A stretch of 64,000 nt of DNA from Flavisolibacter longurius (GCA_014163555.1 JACJGO010000003.1:186001-250000); one strand, 5' to 3'; shown: positions 1-8,298, counted from the first letter of the stretch. Translations and numbers: made by a program. Notes: a model not told the origin generated them from the sequence alone.

Positions 1-83
1 AGGAAGAAGCCCTGCAGAATGCACCCCTGCATAACAACCAGTTTTTCCTGGTACCGAAAGTGATAAAAAAGGACGAAGCCTGA
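1..83 (+). CDS. C-terminal end of a protein cut by the window edge, probably an efflux periplasmic adaptor
   Basis: An open frame enters from the left edge and ends at the TGA at 81-83. Only 26 residues are visible, ending [10 protein letters not shown], so no domain can be recognised. The stop overlaps the ATG of the following ABC ATPase (TGATG), so the two are translationally coupled in one operon. In Bacteroidota, MacB/LolD-type ATPases usually follow a MacA/HlyD-type adaptor or a permease gene, hence the guess of adaptor. This rests on context only; a permease tail is equally possible. Confidence 0.5.
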   Translation, partial: EEALQNAPLHNNQFFLVPKVIKKDEA

Positions 84-772
84 TGCAGCCGGTGATTCAA
101 CTGCAGGATATCCGTAAAAATTATTTCCTTGGCAATGTTGTCATTGAAGTGCTCAAAGGCATTTCGCTTACTATCCAGCGCAACGAATATGTTGCCCTGA
201 TGGGCCCTTCCGGTTCGGGCAAAAGCACATTAATGAATATTATCGGCTGCCTCGATACGCCCACAGCCGGCACCTACACCCTTAATGGTCAGGCGGTCAG
301 TGGCATGACCGATGATCAACTGGCAGATGTTCGCAACCAGGAAATTGGTTTTGTTTTCCAGCAATTTCACCTGCTTCCCCGCCTTACTGCGTTGGAAAAC
401 GTAGCCTTGCCACTTGTTTATGCCGGCGTTCCAAAAAAGAAACGCACAGAACGGGCCACCGAAGTGGTGGAAATGGTGAGCCTTACCGATCGCAGTCATC
501 ACAAGCCTTCGGAGCTAAGCGGTGGCCAAAACCAGAGGGTTGCCATTGCCCGGGCCCTGATCAACAATCCATCCCTTATTCTGGCCGACGAACCCACCGG
601 TAACCTGGACTCCAAAACATCCGGTGAGATCATGGCGATTTTCGACCAGATTCATGCGGCCGGCAATACCGTTGTGCTGGTAACCCACGAAGAGGATATT
701 GCCGCTCATGCCCGCCGGATCATCCGCCTGAAAGATGGTTTGATCGAAAGTGACCAGCTGACCGGAAAGTAG
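83..772 (+). CDS. ABC transporter ATP-binding protein, MacB/LolD type
   Basis: A 229-residue cytoplasmic ATPase that would energise a MacB- or LolCE-like permease for drug, peptide or lipoprotein export. Walker [10 protein letters not shown] lies at residues 41-49, the Q-loop region VFQQFHLLP near 91-99, signature LSGGQ at 145-149, Walker B LILADE at 165-170, D-loop NLDS following, and the switch histidine near 202. The length and the insert typical of the lipoprotein/macrolide export family fit MacB/LolD rather than a sugar or metal importer. The start overlaps the stop of the upstream gene. No permease follows, so the partner must lie upstream of the window or elsewhere. Family assignment is secure; the substrate is not known. 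Confidence 0.9.
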   Translation: MQPVIQLQDIRKNYFLGNVVIEVLKGISLTIQRNEYVALMGPSGSGKSTLMNIIGCLDTPTAGTYTLNGQAVSGMTDDQLADVRNQEIGFVFQQFHLLPRLTALENVALPLVYAGVPKKKRTERATEVVEMVSLTDRSHHKPSELSGGQNQRVAIARALINNPSLILADEPTGNLDSKTSGEIMAIFDQIHAAGNTVVLVTHEEDIAAHARRIIRLKDGLIESDQLTGK

Positions 773-910
773 AAAGGACCTTGCTTTACTGTATATTTAC
801 GTATAAAACCTGTGGTAAATGAACGAATCCGGAGTCGTAAAAAGGCGCATTCCCCTGCCCGTAAATCCTGCTGATCGAAATTGTGTAGAACTACTATTCT
901 CTATTCGGAA

Positions 911-940
911 GTTTTTCAGCAACTTGCATCGCTGAAAAGC
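911..940 (+). promoter_or_regulatory. inverted repeat in the leader of the response regulator gene
   Basis: GTTTTTCAGC at 911-920 and GCTGAAAAGC at 931-940 form a 10-bp stem (one G-T pair) with a 10-base loop, 27 bases before the ATG at 967. It has no T tract, so it is more likely an operator or leader structure than a terminator. The downstream gene encodes a LuxR-type regulator, which would be a candidate for self-binding; that link is inference. Confidence 0.4.
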
Positions 941-966
941 CGTACAACTACCTATAACTTTTTCTT

Positions 967-1635
967 ATGAAAAATCCAGAATCAACTGTCATTAAGGTCG
1001 CAATTGCCGACGATCATGCCCTATTCCGTGCCGGCGTGAAAACTGCTCTCTCCAGCCGCAAAGACATCCAGATGATAGCCGAAGCCGAAAACGGCATGCA
1101 GCTTCTGAACCTGCTCAAGCACATCAAGCCCGATGTCATTCTCCTTGATATTCAAATGCCTATCATGGATGGACTGACCACGCTTCCGGAGATTAAAAAG
1201 CTTTACCCCGACATGAAAGTAATTATGCTTTCCATGCACAACGATCATTCCGTAATTACACGTATGATGGAGATAGGGGCGAACTCTTACCTCACGAAAG
1301 ATTCCGATTCGGAAATGATTTACCAGGCCATCCGCACATGTTATGAACAGGAATTTTACTTCAACGATTTGACCAATAAAGCCCTGCTGAACGGTCTGCG
1401 CATGAAGCGTCCGGTGGAGCAGGAAATGCCGGAAGTGGCCCTCAACGACAAAGAGGTGACCATTTTAAAATTGATGTGTGAAGAAAAAAGCACACGTGAA
1501 ATTGCGGCGGCTGTTGACCTGAGTCCACGTACAGTGGAAGCCATCCGCGACAAGCTGAAAACCAAGACCGGCGCCAAATCGCTTGCCGGTTTAATTATGT
1601 ATGCCGTAAAAGCCGGCATTGTCGTACAAGAATAA
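967..1635 (+). CDS. NarL/FixJ-type response regulator
   Basis: A 222-residue two-component regulator: receiver domain at about residues 8-125 and LuxR-type helix-turn-helix at about 155-217. The acidic pocket is D16/D17, the phosphoacceptor D61 (VILLDIQMP), the conserved serine is near 89 and the lysine is K111, so the receiver looks functional. The DNA-binding part carries LSPRTVEAIRDKLKTKTG, the usual recognition-helix region. No histidine kinase is adjacent, so this is an orphan regulator here. It stands alone between the ABC ATPase and a strong terminator at 1661-1689. The leader carries an inverted repeat that could be its own operator. Target genes cannot be told from the sequence. Confidence 0.9.
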   Translation: MKNPESTVIKVAIADDHALFRAGVKTALSSRKDIQMIAEAENGMQLLNLLKHIKPDVILLDIQMPIMDGLTTLPEIKKLYPDMKVIMLSMHNDHSVITRMMEIGANSYLTKDSDSEMIYQAIRTCYEQEFYFNDLTNKALLNGLRMKRPVEQEMPEVALNDKEVTILKLMCEEKSTREIAAAVDLSPRTVEAIRDKLKTKTGAKSLAGLIMYAVKAGIVVQE

Positions 1636-1660
1636 TCGTCCTAAACGCAAACATTATTTA

Positions 1661-1689
1661 AAAAGCCAACGAACACCGTTGGCTTTTTT
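1661..1689 (+). terminator. intrinsic terminator after the response regulator
   Basis: Perfect 11-bp stem AAAAGCCAACG / CGTTGGCTTTT at 1661-1671 and 1677-1687, loop of 5 bases, then further T residues. It lies upstream of the true start of the next gene at 1706, which rules out the longer reading frame that begins at 1619. Confidence 0.9.
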
Positions 1690-1705
1690 CATTCAATTTT
1701 GGGCC

Positions 1706-2533
1706 ATGCAGGTTTGTTTTAATGGAGAATTCTTTCCCGCCAATGCACCGCTGCTGACCATTCAGAACCGCTCCTTCAAATGGGGCGATGGGGTATTTGA
1801 AACGGCGAAGGTTTTCCGTGGACGGTTGTTACTGGAAAGCCTACACTTTGAAAGGCTATGGGCAAGCTTGCGCTTGTTGGGAACAGAGGTCGGAAAGGGG
1901 TTTACACAGGACAGCTTGGTAGCACAGGTGCTGGAGCTTTGCCAGCGGAATGATTGTCTGGAACTGGCACGCATCCGGTTGGCTGTGTACCGCCAGGAAG
2001 ACAATACGGTTGGGTATTCCATCGAAGCGGTTCCATTGGAGGATCAAATTAATCGATGGCAGGACGAAGGACTTGAAATCGTACTCTACCCCTTTGCCCG
2101 AAAAAGCATGGATGCCTTAGCCAATTTGAAATCAGCCAATTTTCTTCCTTACGTACTGGCGCAGCGGTATGCTCTTGAAAGGGGGGTAGACGACGCCATT
2201 GTGCTGAATGCGCAAAACTTTTTATGCGATTCATCCAAAGCAAATTTATTTCTCCTTCGTGGCAACAATCTTTACACACCGGCACTTCACCAGGGATGCG
2301 TCAATGGCGTCATGCGGCGTGTGGTGCTGGAAGAATGCAAAAGGCTTGGCTACCGTACTTTCCAGGACGAAGTGGAAGAATCGCACTTGCTGTCGGCGGA
2401 CGAAGTTTTTTTGACCAATGCCATTCAAATCATTCGCTGGGTGCGGAAGTACAAAACAGCAAGCTACAGTTGCACGCAAACGCAAAAAATATTCGAAGCC
2501 ACTACAGCAACCATTTTCCGTGGTCATTGTTAA
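1706..2533 (+). CDS. aminotransferase class IV (aminodeoxychorismate lyase / branched-chain aminotransferase fold)
   Basis: A 275-residue fold-type IV PLP enzyme. The N-terminal FNGEF...RSFKWGDGVFET block and the segment LKSANFLPYVLAQ followed by GVDDAIVLN match the family; the lysine in LKSAN is the expected PLP Schiff-base residue. Members include 4-amino-4-deoxychorismate lyase (PabC), branched-chain and D-amino acid aminotransferases; the length near 270 favours a PabC-like role, but a separate branched-chain enzyme is encoded at 45815-46885, and no pabAB lies here. The frame stays open back to 1619, but that region contains a terminator, so ATG 1706 is taken. The photolyase gene starts 7 bases after the stop, suggesting co-transcription. 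Confidence 0.8.
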   Translation: MQVCFNGEFFPANAPLLTIQNRSFKWGDGVFETAKVFRGRLLLESLHFERLWASLRLLGTEVGKGFTQDSLVAQVLELCQRNDCLELARIRLAVYRQEDNTVGYSIEAVPLEDQINRWQDEGLEIVLYPFARKSMDALANLKSANFLPYVLAQRYALERGVDDAIVLNAQNFLCDSSKANLFLLRGNNLYTPALHQGCVNGVMRRVVLEECKRLGYRTFQDEVEESHLLSADEVFLTNAIQIIRWVRKYKTASYSCTQTQKIFEATTATIFRGHC

Positions 2534-2540
2534 AGGAGCA

Positions 2541-3860
2541 ATGCAGAAAGTTGTCCTTTTCTGGTTTCGCCGCGATTTGCGTTTGGAAGACAATTCGGGT
2601 CTCCATGCCGCTCTTTCATCCGGATTTCCGGTGGTGCCCATCTTTATTTTTGATACCGATATTTTACAACATCTTGAGGATAAGAATGACCGCCGGGTGA
2701 GTTTTATATATTCCGCTCTGCAACATATGCAGGAGCAACTGCTGGCTGTTGAGAGTTCGTTAGATGTGCGGTATGGAAAACCTCTCGAGGTAATGAAGGA
2801 TTTCGTTCAGGAATATGCCGTGCAGGCAGTGTACACCAATCATGATTATGAGCCTGAGGCTATTGAACGCGATAAAAAAATAAGCCAGGTGCTGCAGGCA
2901 GAAGGGGTAGAATATCACTCCTTCAAAGACCAAGTCATTTTTGAAAAAGATGACGTAATAAAAGATGATGGCACCGGCTATTTGGTGTATACGCCTTATG
3001 CCAAAAAATGGAAGCGACGGTTGCAGGAAACAGGTTTGTCGTCCTATTCTTCTCAAAAAAAGACGGTCCATTTTTACCGGCAAAAGCAACAAGCCTTTCC
3101 TTCTTTGAGTACAATTGGATTTGATTTTAATCCGGACATACCAACGCTGAAGGAGGCAAACAAAAACATTATCACGCACTATCATCAAACCCGCGATATT
3201 CCTTCGGTGAAAGGGACGACACGGATGGGTATTCACCTGCGGTTTGGTACCGTCAGTGTTCGGCAACTCGTAGCAGAAGCGGCAAAGCTGAACGAGGTTT
3301 TCTTAGGTGAACTGATTTGGCGGGAATTTTTCATGCAGGTTCTCTGGCACCATCCCCGGGTGGTAACAGAAGCGTGTAAAAAAGAATACGATACTATTCG
3401 CTGGCGCAATAACGAAGCGGAGTTTGACCGCTGGTGCCGCGGCGAAACGGGATTTCCGATTGTGGATGCCGGTATGCGGGAGTTGAATGAAACCGGATTT
3501 ATGCATAACCGTGTACGCATGATCGTGGGAAGCTTTCTGGTAAAAGACCTGCTGATCGACTGGCGCTGGGGCGAAGCCTATTTTGCCCGCAAACTGCTCG
3601 ACTATGAATTGTCATCCAACAACGGTAACTGGCAATGGGTAGCAGGTTGCGGTTGCGATGCCGCACCTTATTTCCGGGTGTTTAGTCCGGAAGCACAGGC
3701 CAAACGGTTTGATCCAAAGGGTATTTACATCCGGAAATGGGTGCCGGAAGTTGATACCAAAGCCTATCCAAAACCAATGGTGGATCATGCGGCAGCAAGG
3801 GAACGCTGCATCAAAGCGTACAAGTCTGCATTACAGGCAAAACAATCCTTGCAGCGCTGA
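2541..3860 (+). CDS. phrB: deoxyribodipyrimidine photolyase / cryptochrome family
   Basis: A 439-residue flavoprotein that uses blue light to split pyrimidine dimers. The start region VVLFWFRRDLRLEDN opens the antenna Rossmann domain (about 1-130). The FAD-binding helical domain contains GELIWREFFMQ, TGFPIVDAGMRELN, HNRVRM, LIDWRWGE and ELSSNNGNWQWVAG, the class I photolyase signature with the FAD- and DNA-contacting residues and tryptophans of the electron-transfer chain. Start ATG 2541 follows an AGGAG at 2534-2538; the longer frame lacks a binding site. It directly follows the class IV aminotransferase. A cryptochrome-only role is possible but the CPD photolyase motifs make repair the better call. 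Confidence 0.9.
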   Translation: MQKVVLFWFRRDLRLEDNSGLHAALSSGFPVVPIFIFDTDILQHLEDKNDRRVSFIYSALQHMQEQLLAVESSLDVRYGKPLEVMKDFVQEYAVQAVYTNHDYEPEAIERDKKISQVLQAEGVEYHSFKDQVIFEKDDVIKDDGTGYLVYTPYAKKWKRRLQETGLSSYSSQKKTVHFYRQKQQAFPSLSTIGFDFNPDIPTLKEANKNIITHYHQTRDIPSVKGTTRMGIHLRFGTVSVRQLVAEAAKLNEVFLGELIWREFFMQVLWHHPRVVTEACKKEYDTIRWRNNEAEFDRWCRGETGFPIVDAGMRELNETGFMHNRVRMIVGSFLVKDLLIDWRWGEAYFARKLLDYELSSNNGNWQWVAGCGCDAAPYFRVFSPEAQAKRFDPKGIYIRKWVPEVDTKAYPKPMVDHAAARERCIKAYKSALQAKQSLQR

Positions 3861-3911
3861 TGCCGCACAGAAAAGTCTAAAACAGTTAAAAACAGGCTGG
3901 CTTTTAAATCA

Positions 3912-4748
3912 TCAGGCCTGCAAAATGTATAAGCTTTCGTTGTTTGCAGCGGAAGGATTATTCTTCGTGTACACCTCGAAGAATTTATTAATCGCCGCTT
4001 TGCCTTCGTCGCCCAAATCAACCGTGTAATTGTTTACATAGAGTTGAATGTGTTTGCGCATCACGTCTTCTTCCATTGCTTGTGCATGATCGATGATATA
4101 AGAGGATAGTTGAGGATACTTAGAGAAGCTGTATTCAACACTTTTGCGGATCAATCGTTCCACTTTTTGCTGGATAGCTGCAGGCAAAGATTTTTTGATG
4201 GCAATGCAAGCCAGCGGAATCGGAGCGTTCTCCCGCTGTTCCCAGATCTCACCCAGGTCGCAAAGTTTCAGCAATCCTTTCTGTTGATACGTAAAACGGT
4301 TTTCATGAATGATGACACCCATGTCCACATCGCCGCCGGCAACCGCATCTTCAATGCAAGAAAACAACATAGGCACTTTGTTTTGCGCCAGCGGGAATGC
4401 ATAGCGCATTAAAAAATTGGCGGTGGTGGCCTCGCCGGGAATGGCAATCCGGCTGTGTTCAAAATCCTGTTCATCCACCATCTCTTTTGCCACCAGCAAA
4501 GGACCAACGCCTTTCCCAAGGGCAGCGCCGGAATGCAAACTGCTGTATTGCGCCGTTTGCGGAAAAAAAGCAGGAAAACTCAGTTTGGTGATGTCCAACC
4601 TTCCTTCCGGCGCCCAGCTATTGAGGGTTTGAATATCTTCTAAATGGGGCTCAAATTCGAGTCCTTCCGTATCAATCTTCCCGTTCACAAGGGCATCGAA
4701 AATAAATGTATCGTTCGGGCAGGGCGAAAAGCCAAGGCTTACTTTCAT
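3912..4748 (-). CDS. mqnD: 1,4-dihydroxy-6-naphthoate synthase (futalosine pathway)
   Basis: A 278-residue periplasmic-binding-protein-like enzyme that converts cyclic dehypoxanthinyl futalosine to 1,4-dihydroxy-6-naphthoate for menaquinone. The N-terminal FSPCPNDTFIFDALV is the MqnD hallmark, and the TKLSFPAFF and GEATTANFLMRYAFP segments match the two-lobe fold. Start ATG at 4748 is chosen because it overlaps the stop of the upstream mqnB (ATGA), implying translational coupling. MqnB and MqnD together, with UbiE at 19449-20195, show that this organism uses the futalosine route rather than MenFDHCEB. It ends convergent with the photolyase gene, 51 bases away. Confidence 0.93.
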   Translation of the reverse strand: MKVSLGFSPCPNDTFIFDALVNGKIDTEGLEFEPHLEDIQTLNSWAPEGRLDITKLSFPAFFPQTAQYSSLHSGAALGKGVGPLLVAKEMVDEQDFEHSRIAIPGEATTANFLMRYAFPLAQNKVPMLFSCIEDAVAGGDVDMGVIIHENRFTYQQKGLLKLCDLGEIWEQRENAPIPLACIAIKKSLPAAIQQKVERLIRKSVEYSFSKYPQLSSYIIDHAQAMEEDVMRKHIQLYVNNYTVDLGDEGKAAINKFFEVYTKNNPSAANNESLYILQA

Positions 4749-5389
4749 AATGCTTCCAGTTTCGTCAAAATTTGTTGAATGGCCTGATTCAGTTTGGTGA
4801 TGGACTCCTTCATCATCCATTTGCTTTTATCGCGTTCGCCAATAAAATTAGAAAGGGATCGTACCTGCAAAAAGGGAATTTTTTCCATCAGGCCGACAAA
4901 ATGCAGCGCCGCACCTTCCATGCTTTCTACCTGCGCCTGTAATTGGTTGCGGTAATAGTCGATGCGTTTTTCCGAGGTGGAAATTTCATTTACGGTAACA
5001 GCGTCAACTAGGGGTAATCCGGCGGTTTGCAGGAGTTCCGATGAGTTGATAAGTTTTCCATCCTCCCAGGGTTGAGTATTCGGGCCCAATAGCCTAAGGT
5101 CAAAAAGAGAAAGAAAAGAAGTTTCCTCCACACCCAGATCACCAATGGTTTCGCTTTTTACCGCCACCACCTGCGCCAGGGGTTGATCAACCAGTAATGT
5201 GCCGGCAACACCGGCCTGCAAGATGGCGTCGGGGCGTTTGGCGACGACTTCTTTCGTTAATGCATAAGTGCAGGCGGTAAGGCCTACGCCGGTGATCAAC
5301 ACCTCCACAGTATGTCCTTGTTTTAAGGAAAGTGCCTGAAGGGTAGGGGCAATCTCCATTTCCGTTGCTGCACAAAGTAAAACCTGCAT
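4745..5389 (-). CDS. mqnB: futalosine hydrolase
   Basis: A 214-residue nucleoside phosphorylase-fold enzyme that removes hypoxanthine from futalosine. The start MQVLLCAATEMEIAP, the LITGVGLTACTYALT segment, the QAGVAGTL loop and the VESMEGAALHFV motif (glutamates contacting ribose) place it in the MTA/SAH nucleosidase superfamily; pairing with mqnD makes futalosine hydrolase the natural call. ATG 5389 is chosen over a frame that extends further because the methionine begins the first beta strand. The gene diverges from the pterin gene at 5460 with a 70-base spacer. Confidence 0.9.
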   Translation of the reverse strand: MQVLLCAATEMEIAPTLQALSLKQGHTVEVLITGVGLTACTYALTKEVVAKRPDAILQAGVAGTLLVDQPLAQVVAVKSETIGDLGVEETSFLSLFDLRLLGPNTQPWEDGKLINSSELLQTAGLPLVDAVTVNEISTSEKRIDYYRNQLQAQVESMEGAALHFVGLMEKIPFLQVRSLSNFIGERDKSKWMMKESITKLNQAIQQILTKLEAL

Positions 5390-5426
5390 GGCGCAAATTT
5401 CGGATTTCTGCAGCGATTGCAACCTT

Positions 5427-5434
5427 TACCTTTG
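5427..5434 (+). promoter_or_regulatory. Bacteroidota -7 promoter element (TAnnTTTG)
   Basis: TACCTTTG matches the phylum's TAnnTTTG -7 box, 25 bases before the ATG at 5460, in the 70-base spacer between divergent mqnB and the pterin gene. A clear TTTG -33 element is not visible at the expected distance. Confidence 0.6.
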
Positions 5435-5459
5435 TTCTTTGTTGTTTAACCCGAACAAT

Positions 5460-5876
5460 ATGAAGCAGCGAGTAGCCGTGGTGCGCCGGGAGCATTTCAA
5501 CGCCGCCCATCGTCTTTACCGGAAGGATTGGACCGATGAACAAAACACATCGATGTTTGGCAAATGCAGTTTGCCAAATTTCCATGGGCATAATTACGAA
5601 CTGGAAGTGAAAGTGGTGGGAGAGATCGATGAAGAAACCGGCTATGTGATGGATATTAAAAAACTTTCGGACCTCGTGGAGGAGTCGGTGTTGCAAAGGT
5701 TCGACCATAAAAACCTGAACATCGATGTGGAGGAGTTCAGAACGTTAAATCCAACGGCCGAGAACATCGCTGTTGTTATCTACAATCTTTTGCGGCCGCA
5801 CATCAATGCGCAGCACGATCTGTTTATCCGGTTGTTCGAAACACCGCGTAATTATGTAGAATACCCGGTTGCTTGA
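5460..5876 (+). CDS. queD: 6-pyruvoyl-tetrahydropterin synthase / QueD family protein
   Basis: A 138-residue T-fold enzyme acting on 7,8-dihydroneopterin triphosphate. Zinc ligands are seen in HFNAAHRL (H17) and FHGHNY (H42, H44), with the catalytic cysteine C36. The block CSLPNFHGHNY resembles the PTPS form (CNNPNGHGHNY) more than the short QueD loop, so the product could be 6-pyruvoyl-tetrahydropterin or 6-carboxy-tetrahydropterin for queuosine. The downstream neighbour is folE, which supplies its substrate, 45 bases on. No queC/queE is present, so the pathway remains open. Start ATG 5460 sits 25 bases after a TACCTTTG promoter box. Confidence 0.85.
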   Translation: MKQRVAVVRREHFNAAHRLYRKDWTDEQNTSMFGKCSLPNFHGHNYELEVKVVGEIDEETGYVMDIKKLSDLVEESVLQRFDHKNLNIDVEEFRTLNPTAENIAVVIYNLLRPHINAQHDLFIRLFETPRNYVEYPVA

Positions 5877-5921
5877 TGAACAGAAACGATCATTAATCTA
5901 AACACAAAATCAACCTTTCTG

Positions 5922-6521
5922 ATGGCTTACCATAAGATAGAACAGTACGATGACAACATCACCAGTCAGCTTTCCGAATGCTATAAAACAATCATTGCTT
6001 CCACCGGTGAAGATGTGGACCGCGAAGGATTAGTGAAAACACCGGAACGGGCAGCCAAAGCATTTCAATTTGCTACGCAGGGTTATGGACAAGATGCTGT
6101 AGCAATTTTAAATTCAGCCCGTTTTCGTGAAGACATAAGCGAGATGGTGATTGTAAAGGACATTGAGTTGTACTCGATGTGCGAACACCACCTGCACCCG
6201 TTTTACGGTAAGGCGCATGTGGCCTACATCCCGAATGGTTATATCACCGGCTTAAGCAAAATTGCAAGAGTGGTAGATGTGTATGCCCGTCGCCTGCAGG
6301 TGCAGGAGCGATTGACAACGCAGATTTTAGCGGCAATCAAAGAAAGTTTGAATCCATTGGGTGTAGCTGTAGTTATTGAAGCCAAGCACTTGTGCATGAT
6401 GGTGCGTGGCGTACAAAAACAAAACTCCGTCACCACAACATCTTCTTATGATGGTGAGTTCCTGCACAACCATATTACACGAAACGAATTTTTGAAACTG
6501 ATCGCTTCCGACCTGGATTAA
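5922..6521 (+). CDS. folE: GTP cyclohydrolase I
   Basis: A 199-residue enzyme that opens GTP to 7,8-dihydroneopterin triphosphate, the entry to folate and pterin synthesis. Zinc ligands are C87 and H90 in MCEHHLHPF and C158 in [32 protein letters not shown] is the conserved substrate-site helix (positions 110-132). Length matches the homodecameric FolE type. It follows the PTPS/QueD gene in the same direction. Its TAA stop shares four bases (TTAA) with the stop of the convergent Uma2 gene at 6518, so the two genes overlap tail to tail and no terminator separates them. Confidence 0.96.
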   Translation: MAYHKIEQYDDNITSQLSECYKTIIASTGEDVDREGLVKTPERAAKAFQFATQGYGQDAVAILNSARFREDISEMVIVKDIELYSMCEHHLHPFYGKAHVAYIPNGYITGLSKIARVVDVYARRLQVQERLTTQILAAIKESLNPLGVAVVIEAKHLCMMVRGVQKQNSVTTTSSYDGEFLHNHITRNEFLKLIASDLD

Positions 6522-7060
6522 GCAAGCAATTGCTGAACGGAAAAATTGACCGTGTAGTTCCGGGTCAGATTGAATTCATTCAAATCATTTTTTTCCTGGT
6601 AGAGATTATTCTGAAGCTGGAAGATCTCTACCTGCCTTTTTCCCAGGTCAGCAATCAGGTAATACCGAACACCATAGGCCTGGTAAAGATTAAACTTGGT
6701 GTTGCGGTCTTTTAAGATCGTTGCGGGTGACAGAATTTCCAGGATGAGGGAAGGAGGATCGGTCACGAAGTTTCCCTTAATCTCTTCGCAAACAATCATT
6801 ACATCGGGGCGAACAACTGTGTCATCACTGACTTTCCAATCGGTTTCATACAAGACATCACAATTGCAATCAATTGCATTTTGGTTGAGTGCATTGGAAA
6901 AGGTGGTTACAAATTGACTTCCGAAGCGCTGGTGATGACGGTTTGGTGCAGGGCGCATCGCATACGGAATACCGCGAATCAACTCCCAGTCGCCATCCCA
7001 TATTTCGTAATCCTTGTAAGTATAGCGAGGGTAATCTTCTATGGTCAGGTTGAAACTCAT
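6518..7060 (-). CDS. Uma2-family (PD-(D/E)XK-like) putative nuclease
   Basis: A 180-residue protein of the Uma2/DUF820 family, restriction-endonuclease-like in fold and of unknown cellular role. The ordered motifs are [12 protein letters not shown] (core Asp), [22 protein letters not shown] (core Glu and Lys) and [21 protein letters not shown], all as in the family. These proteins are multicopy in cyanobacteria and some Bacteroidota, and whether they cut DNA is unsettled. It is a single gene here, overlapping folE by four bases at its 3' end and diverging from fabD with a 54-base spacer. No toxin-antitoxin partner is adjacent. Confidence 0.8.
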   Translation of the reverse strand: MSFNLTIEDYPRYTYKDYEIWDGDWELIRGIPYAMRPAPNRHHQRFGSQFVTTFSNALNQNAIDCNCDVLYETDWKVSDDTVVRPDVMIVCEEIKGNFVTDPPSLILEILSPATILKDRNTKFNLYQAYGVRYYLIADLGKRQVEIFQLQNNLYQEKNDLNEFNLTRNYTVNFSVQQLLA

Positions 7061-7100
7061 GGCCGTTATTCAAATTTAAGGCGGTTTCTCGGTTGTAGCT

Positions 7101-7108
7101 TACTTTTG
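7101..7108 (+). promoter_or_regulatory. -7 promoter element of fabD
   Basis: TACTTTTG fits TAnnTTTG and lies only 6 bases before the ATG at 7115, so the transcript would have a leader of a few bases or none. This supports ATG 7115 as the fabD start and rules out the longer frame from 6881. Confidence 0.65.
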
Positions 7109-7114
7109 CGGCTT

Positions 7115-8005
7115 ATGAAGAATGCATTTGTATTTCCCGGTCAGGGTGCCCAATTTCCGGGAATGGGGAAAACGTATTACGATAACAGCAGTTTTGCCAA
7201 GCGTATTTTTGAACAAGCCAATGAATTACTGGGTTTCCGGATTTCGGATGTAATGTTCAACGGAACCGAAGAAGACCTGAAGCAAACCAGGATTACGCAG
7301 CCTGCTATTTTCCTCCACTCCGTCATTGCATTCCGCAGTATCGAAGCCGGTCGTCCGGATATGGTAGCCGGCCACTCCCTGGGTGAATTTACAGCCCTTG
7401 TTGCCAATGGAACCCTGAGTTTTGAAAGCGGTCTTCAACTGGTAACGCTTCGTGCACAGGCCATGCAAAAAGCCTGCGAAATGAATCCCTCTACCATGGC
7501 AGCTGTACTCGGTCTTGCCGATGAAAAAGTAGAAGAAATCTGTGCACAGGTTTCTAAAGAAAGTGGCGAAGTAGTGGTTCCTGCCAACTATAACTGCCCC
7601 GGTCAACTGGTGATCAGTGGCAGCATGAAAGGGGTAGAACTGGCCTGTGAAGCCCTGCGTGCTGCCGGTGCCAAACGTGCCCTGATACTGCCGGTGGGCG
7701 GCGCCTTTCACTCGCCGTTAATGGAACCGGCCCGGAAGGAATTACAGGAGGCCATTGAGACAACCACTTTCCATACACCCGGTTGCCCCGTTTACCAGAA
7801 CGTGGCTGCCAAAGGTGTTCTCGATCGCGATGAGATCAAACAAAACCTCATCAACCAACTCACCGGCGCCGTGAAATGGACGCAATGTGTGCAGGCCATG
7901 ATCGCCGATGGTGCTACCCGCTTTGTGGAAGCCGGTCCGGGTAAAGTATTACAAGGTCTTATTGCCAAAATTGACAAATCCGTTCAAACCGAAGGCGTAA
8001 GCTAA
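7115..8005 (+). CDS. fabD: malonyl-CoA:ACP transacylase
   Basis: A 296-residue enzyme that loads malonate on acyl carrier protein for fatty acid synthesis. FPGQGAQFPGMG opens the protein, the nucleophile is S88 in GHSLGEF, the oxyanion/active-site glutamine lies in TRITQPAIF, the arginine in LVTLRAQAMQ and the catalytic histidine in GGAFHSPLM. Length is typical. The gene is monocistronic by context, with a promoter box almost touching its start and a 21-bp hairpin built of short repeats (8024-8077) just after the stop. Other fab genes are not in the window. Confidence 0.96.
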   Translation: MKNAFVFPGQGAQFPGMGKTYYDNSSFAKRIFEQANELLGFRISDVMFNGTEEDLKQTRITQPAIFLHSVIAFRSIEAGRPDMVAGHSLGEFTALVANGTLSFESGLQLVTLRAQAMQKACEMNPSTMAAVLGLADEKVEEICAQVSKESGEVVVPANYNCPGQLVISGSMKGVELACEALRAAGAKRALILPVGGAFHSPLMEPARKELQEAIETTTFHTPGCPVYQNVAAKGVLDRDEIKQNLINQLTGAVKWTQCVQAMIADGATRFVEAGPGKVLQGLIAKIDKSVQTEGVS

Positions 8006-8009
8006 TTTC

Positions 8010-8084
8010 CAATAGACAATTTACAATAAGCAACCGGCAATGAGAAACAAGACCTGCTCATTGCCGGTTGCTTATTGCTTATTG
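8010..8084. repeat. inverted pair of degenerate heptamer arrays forming a 21-bp hairpin
   Basis: Left arm 8010-8044 is five consecutive 7-base units of the form CAANNNN (CAATAGA, CAATTTA, CAATAAG, CAACCGG, CAATGAG). Right arm 8057-8084 is four units ending in TTG (CTCATTG, CCGGTTG, CTTATTG, CTTATTG). Units three to five of the left arm pair perfectly with units one to three of the right arm: 21 bp without mismatch, 8024-8044 with 8057-8077, and a 12-base loop. It lies just after the fabD stop and may act as a terminator although no T tract follows. Confidence 0.85.
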
Positions 8085-8097
8085 GTCATCAAACGGC

Positions 8098-8145
8098 AAA
8101 GCTTTTGCATATTCTACTAAAAACGTAGCAACATGCAAAAGCTTT
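8098..8145 (+). promoter_or_regulatory. 13-bp inverted repeat enclosing the start codon of the small lipoprotein gene
   Basis: AAAGCTTTTGCAT at 8098-8110 is the exact reverse complement of ATGCAAAAGCTTT at 8133-8145, whose first three bases are the start codon. Between them CTAC and GTAG form a small inner stem. In the transcript the start codon would be paired in a long hairpin, which could limit translation. Confidence 0.55.
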
Positions 8146-8297
8146 CAACTATCTGGATTTGTGCGATAGCCTTGGTGATGACACTTTCTTCCTGCGAAAT
8201 TGTGGGTGGAATTTTTAAAGCAGGATTCTGGACGGCTATCGTTTTAATTGTACTGGTCATTATCCTGATTCTCTGGCTGATCAGGCGGATGCGCTGA
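8133..8297 (+). CDS. small lipoprotein with one membrane segment (54 residues)
   Basis: ATG 8133 opens a 54-residue frame. The N-terminus (KLSTIWICAIALVMTLSSC) is a lipoprotein signal with the lipobox LSSC at residues 16-19, followed by EIVGGIFKAGFWTAI and a second hydrophobic run (about 30-48) ending in RRMR. Similar tiny proteins are common in Bacteroidota and are sometimes mislabelled phosphatidate cytidylyltransferase; the size excludes enzyme activity of that kind. The stop is one base from the stop of the convergent gene at 8299. The start codon is buried in an inverted repeat. Function unknown. Confidence 0.75.
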   Translation: MQKLSTIWICAIALVMTLSSCEIVGGIFKAGFWTAIVLIVLVIILILWLIRRMR

Positions 8298-8298
8298 G

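Noticed and set aside
1619-1705. Longer start for the class IV aminotransferase
   Set aside because: This stretch overlaps the response regulator stop and a strong intrinsic terminator; ATG 1706 starts the family's conserved N-terminus.
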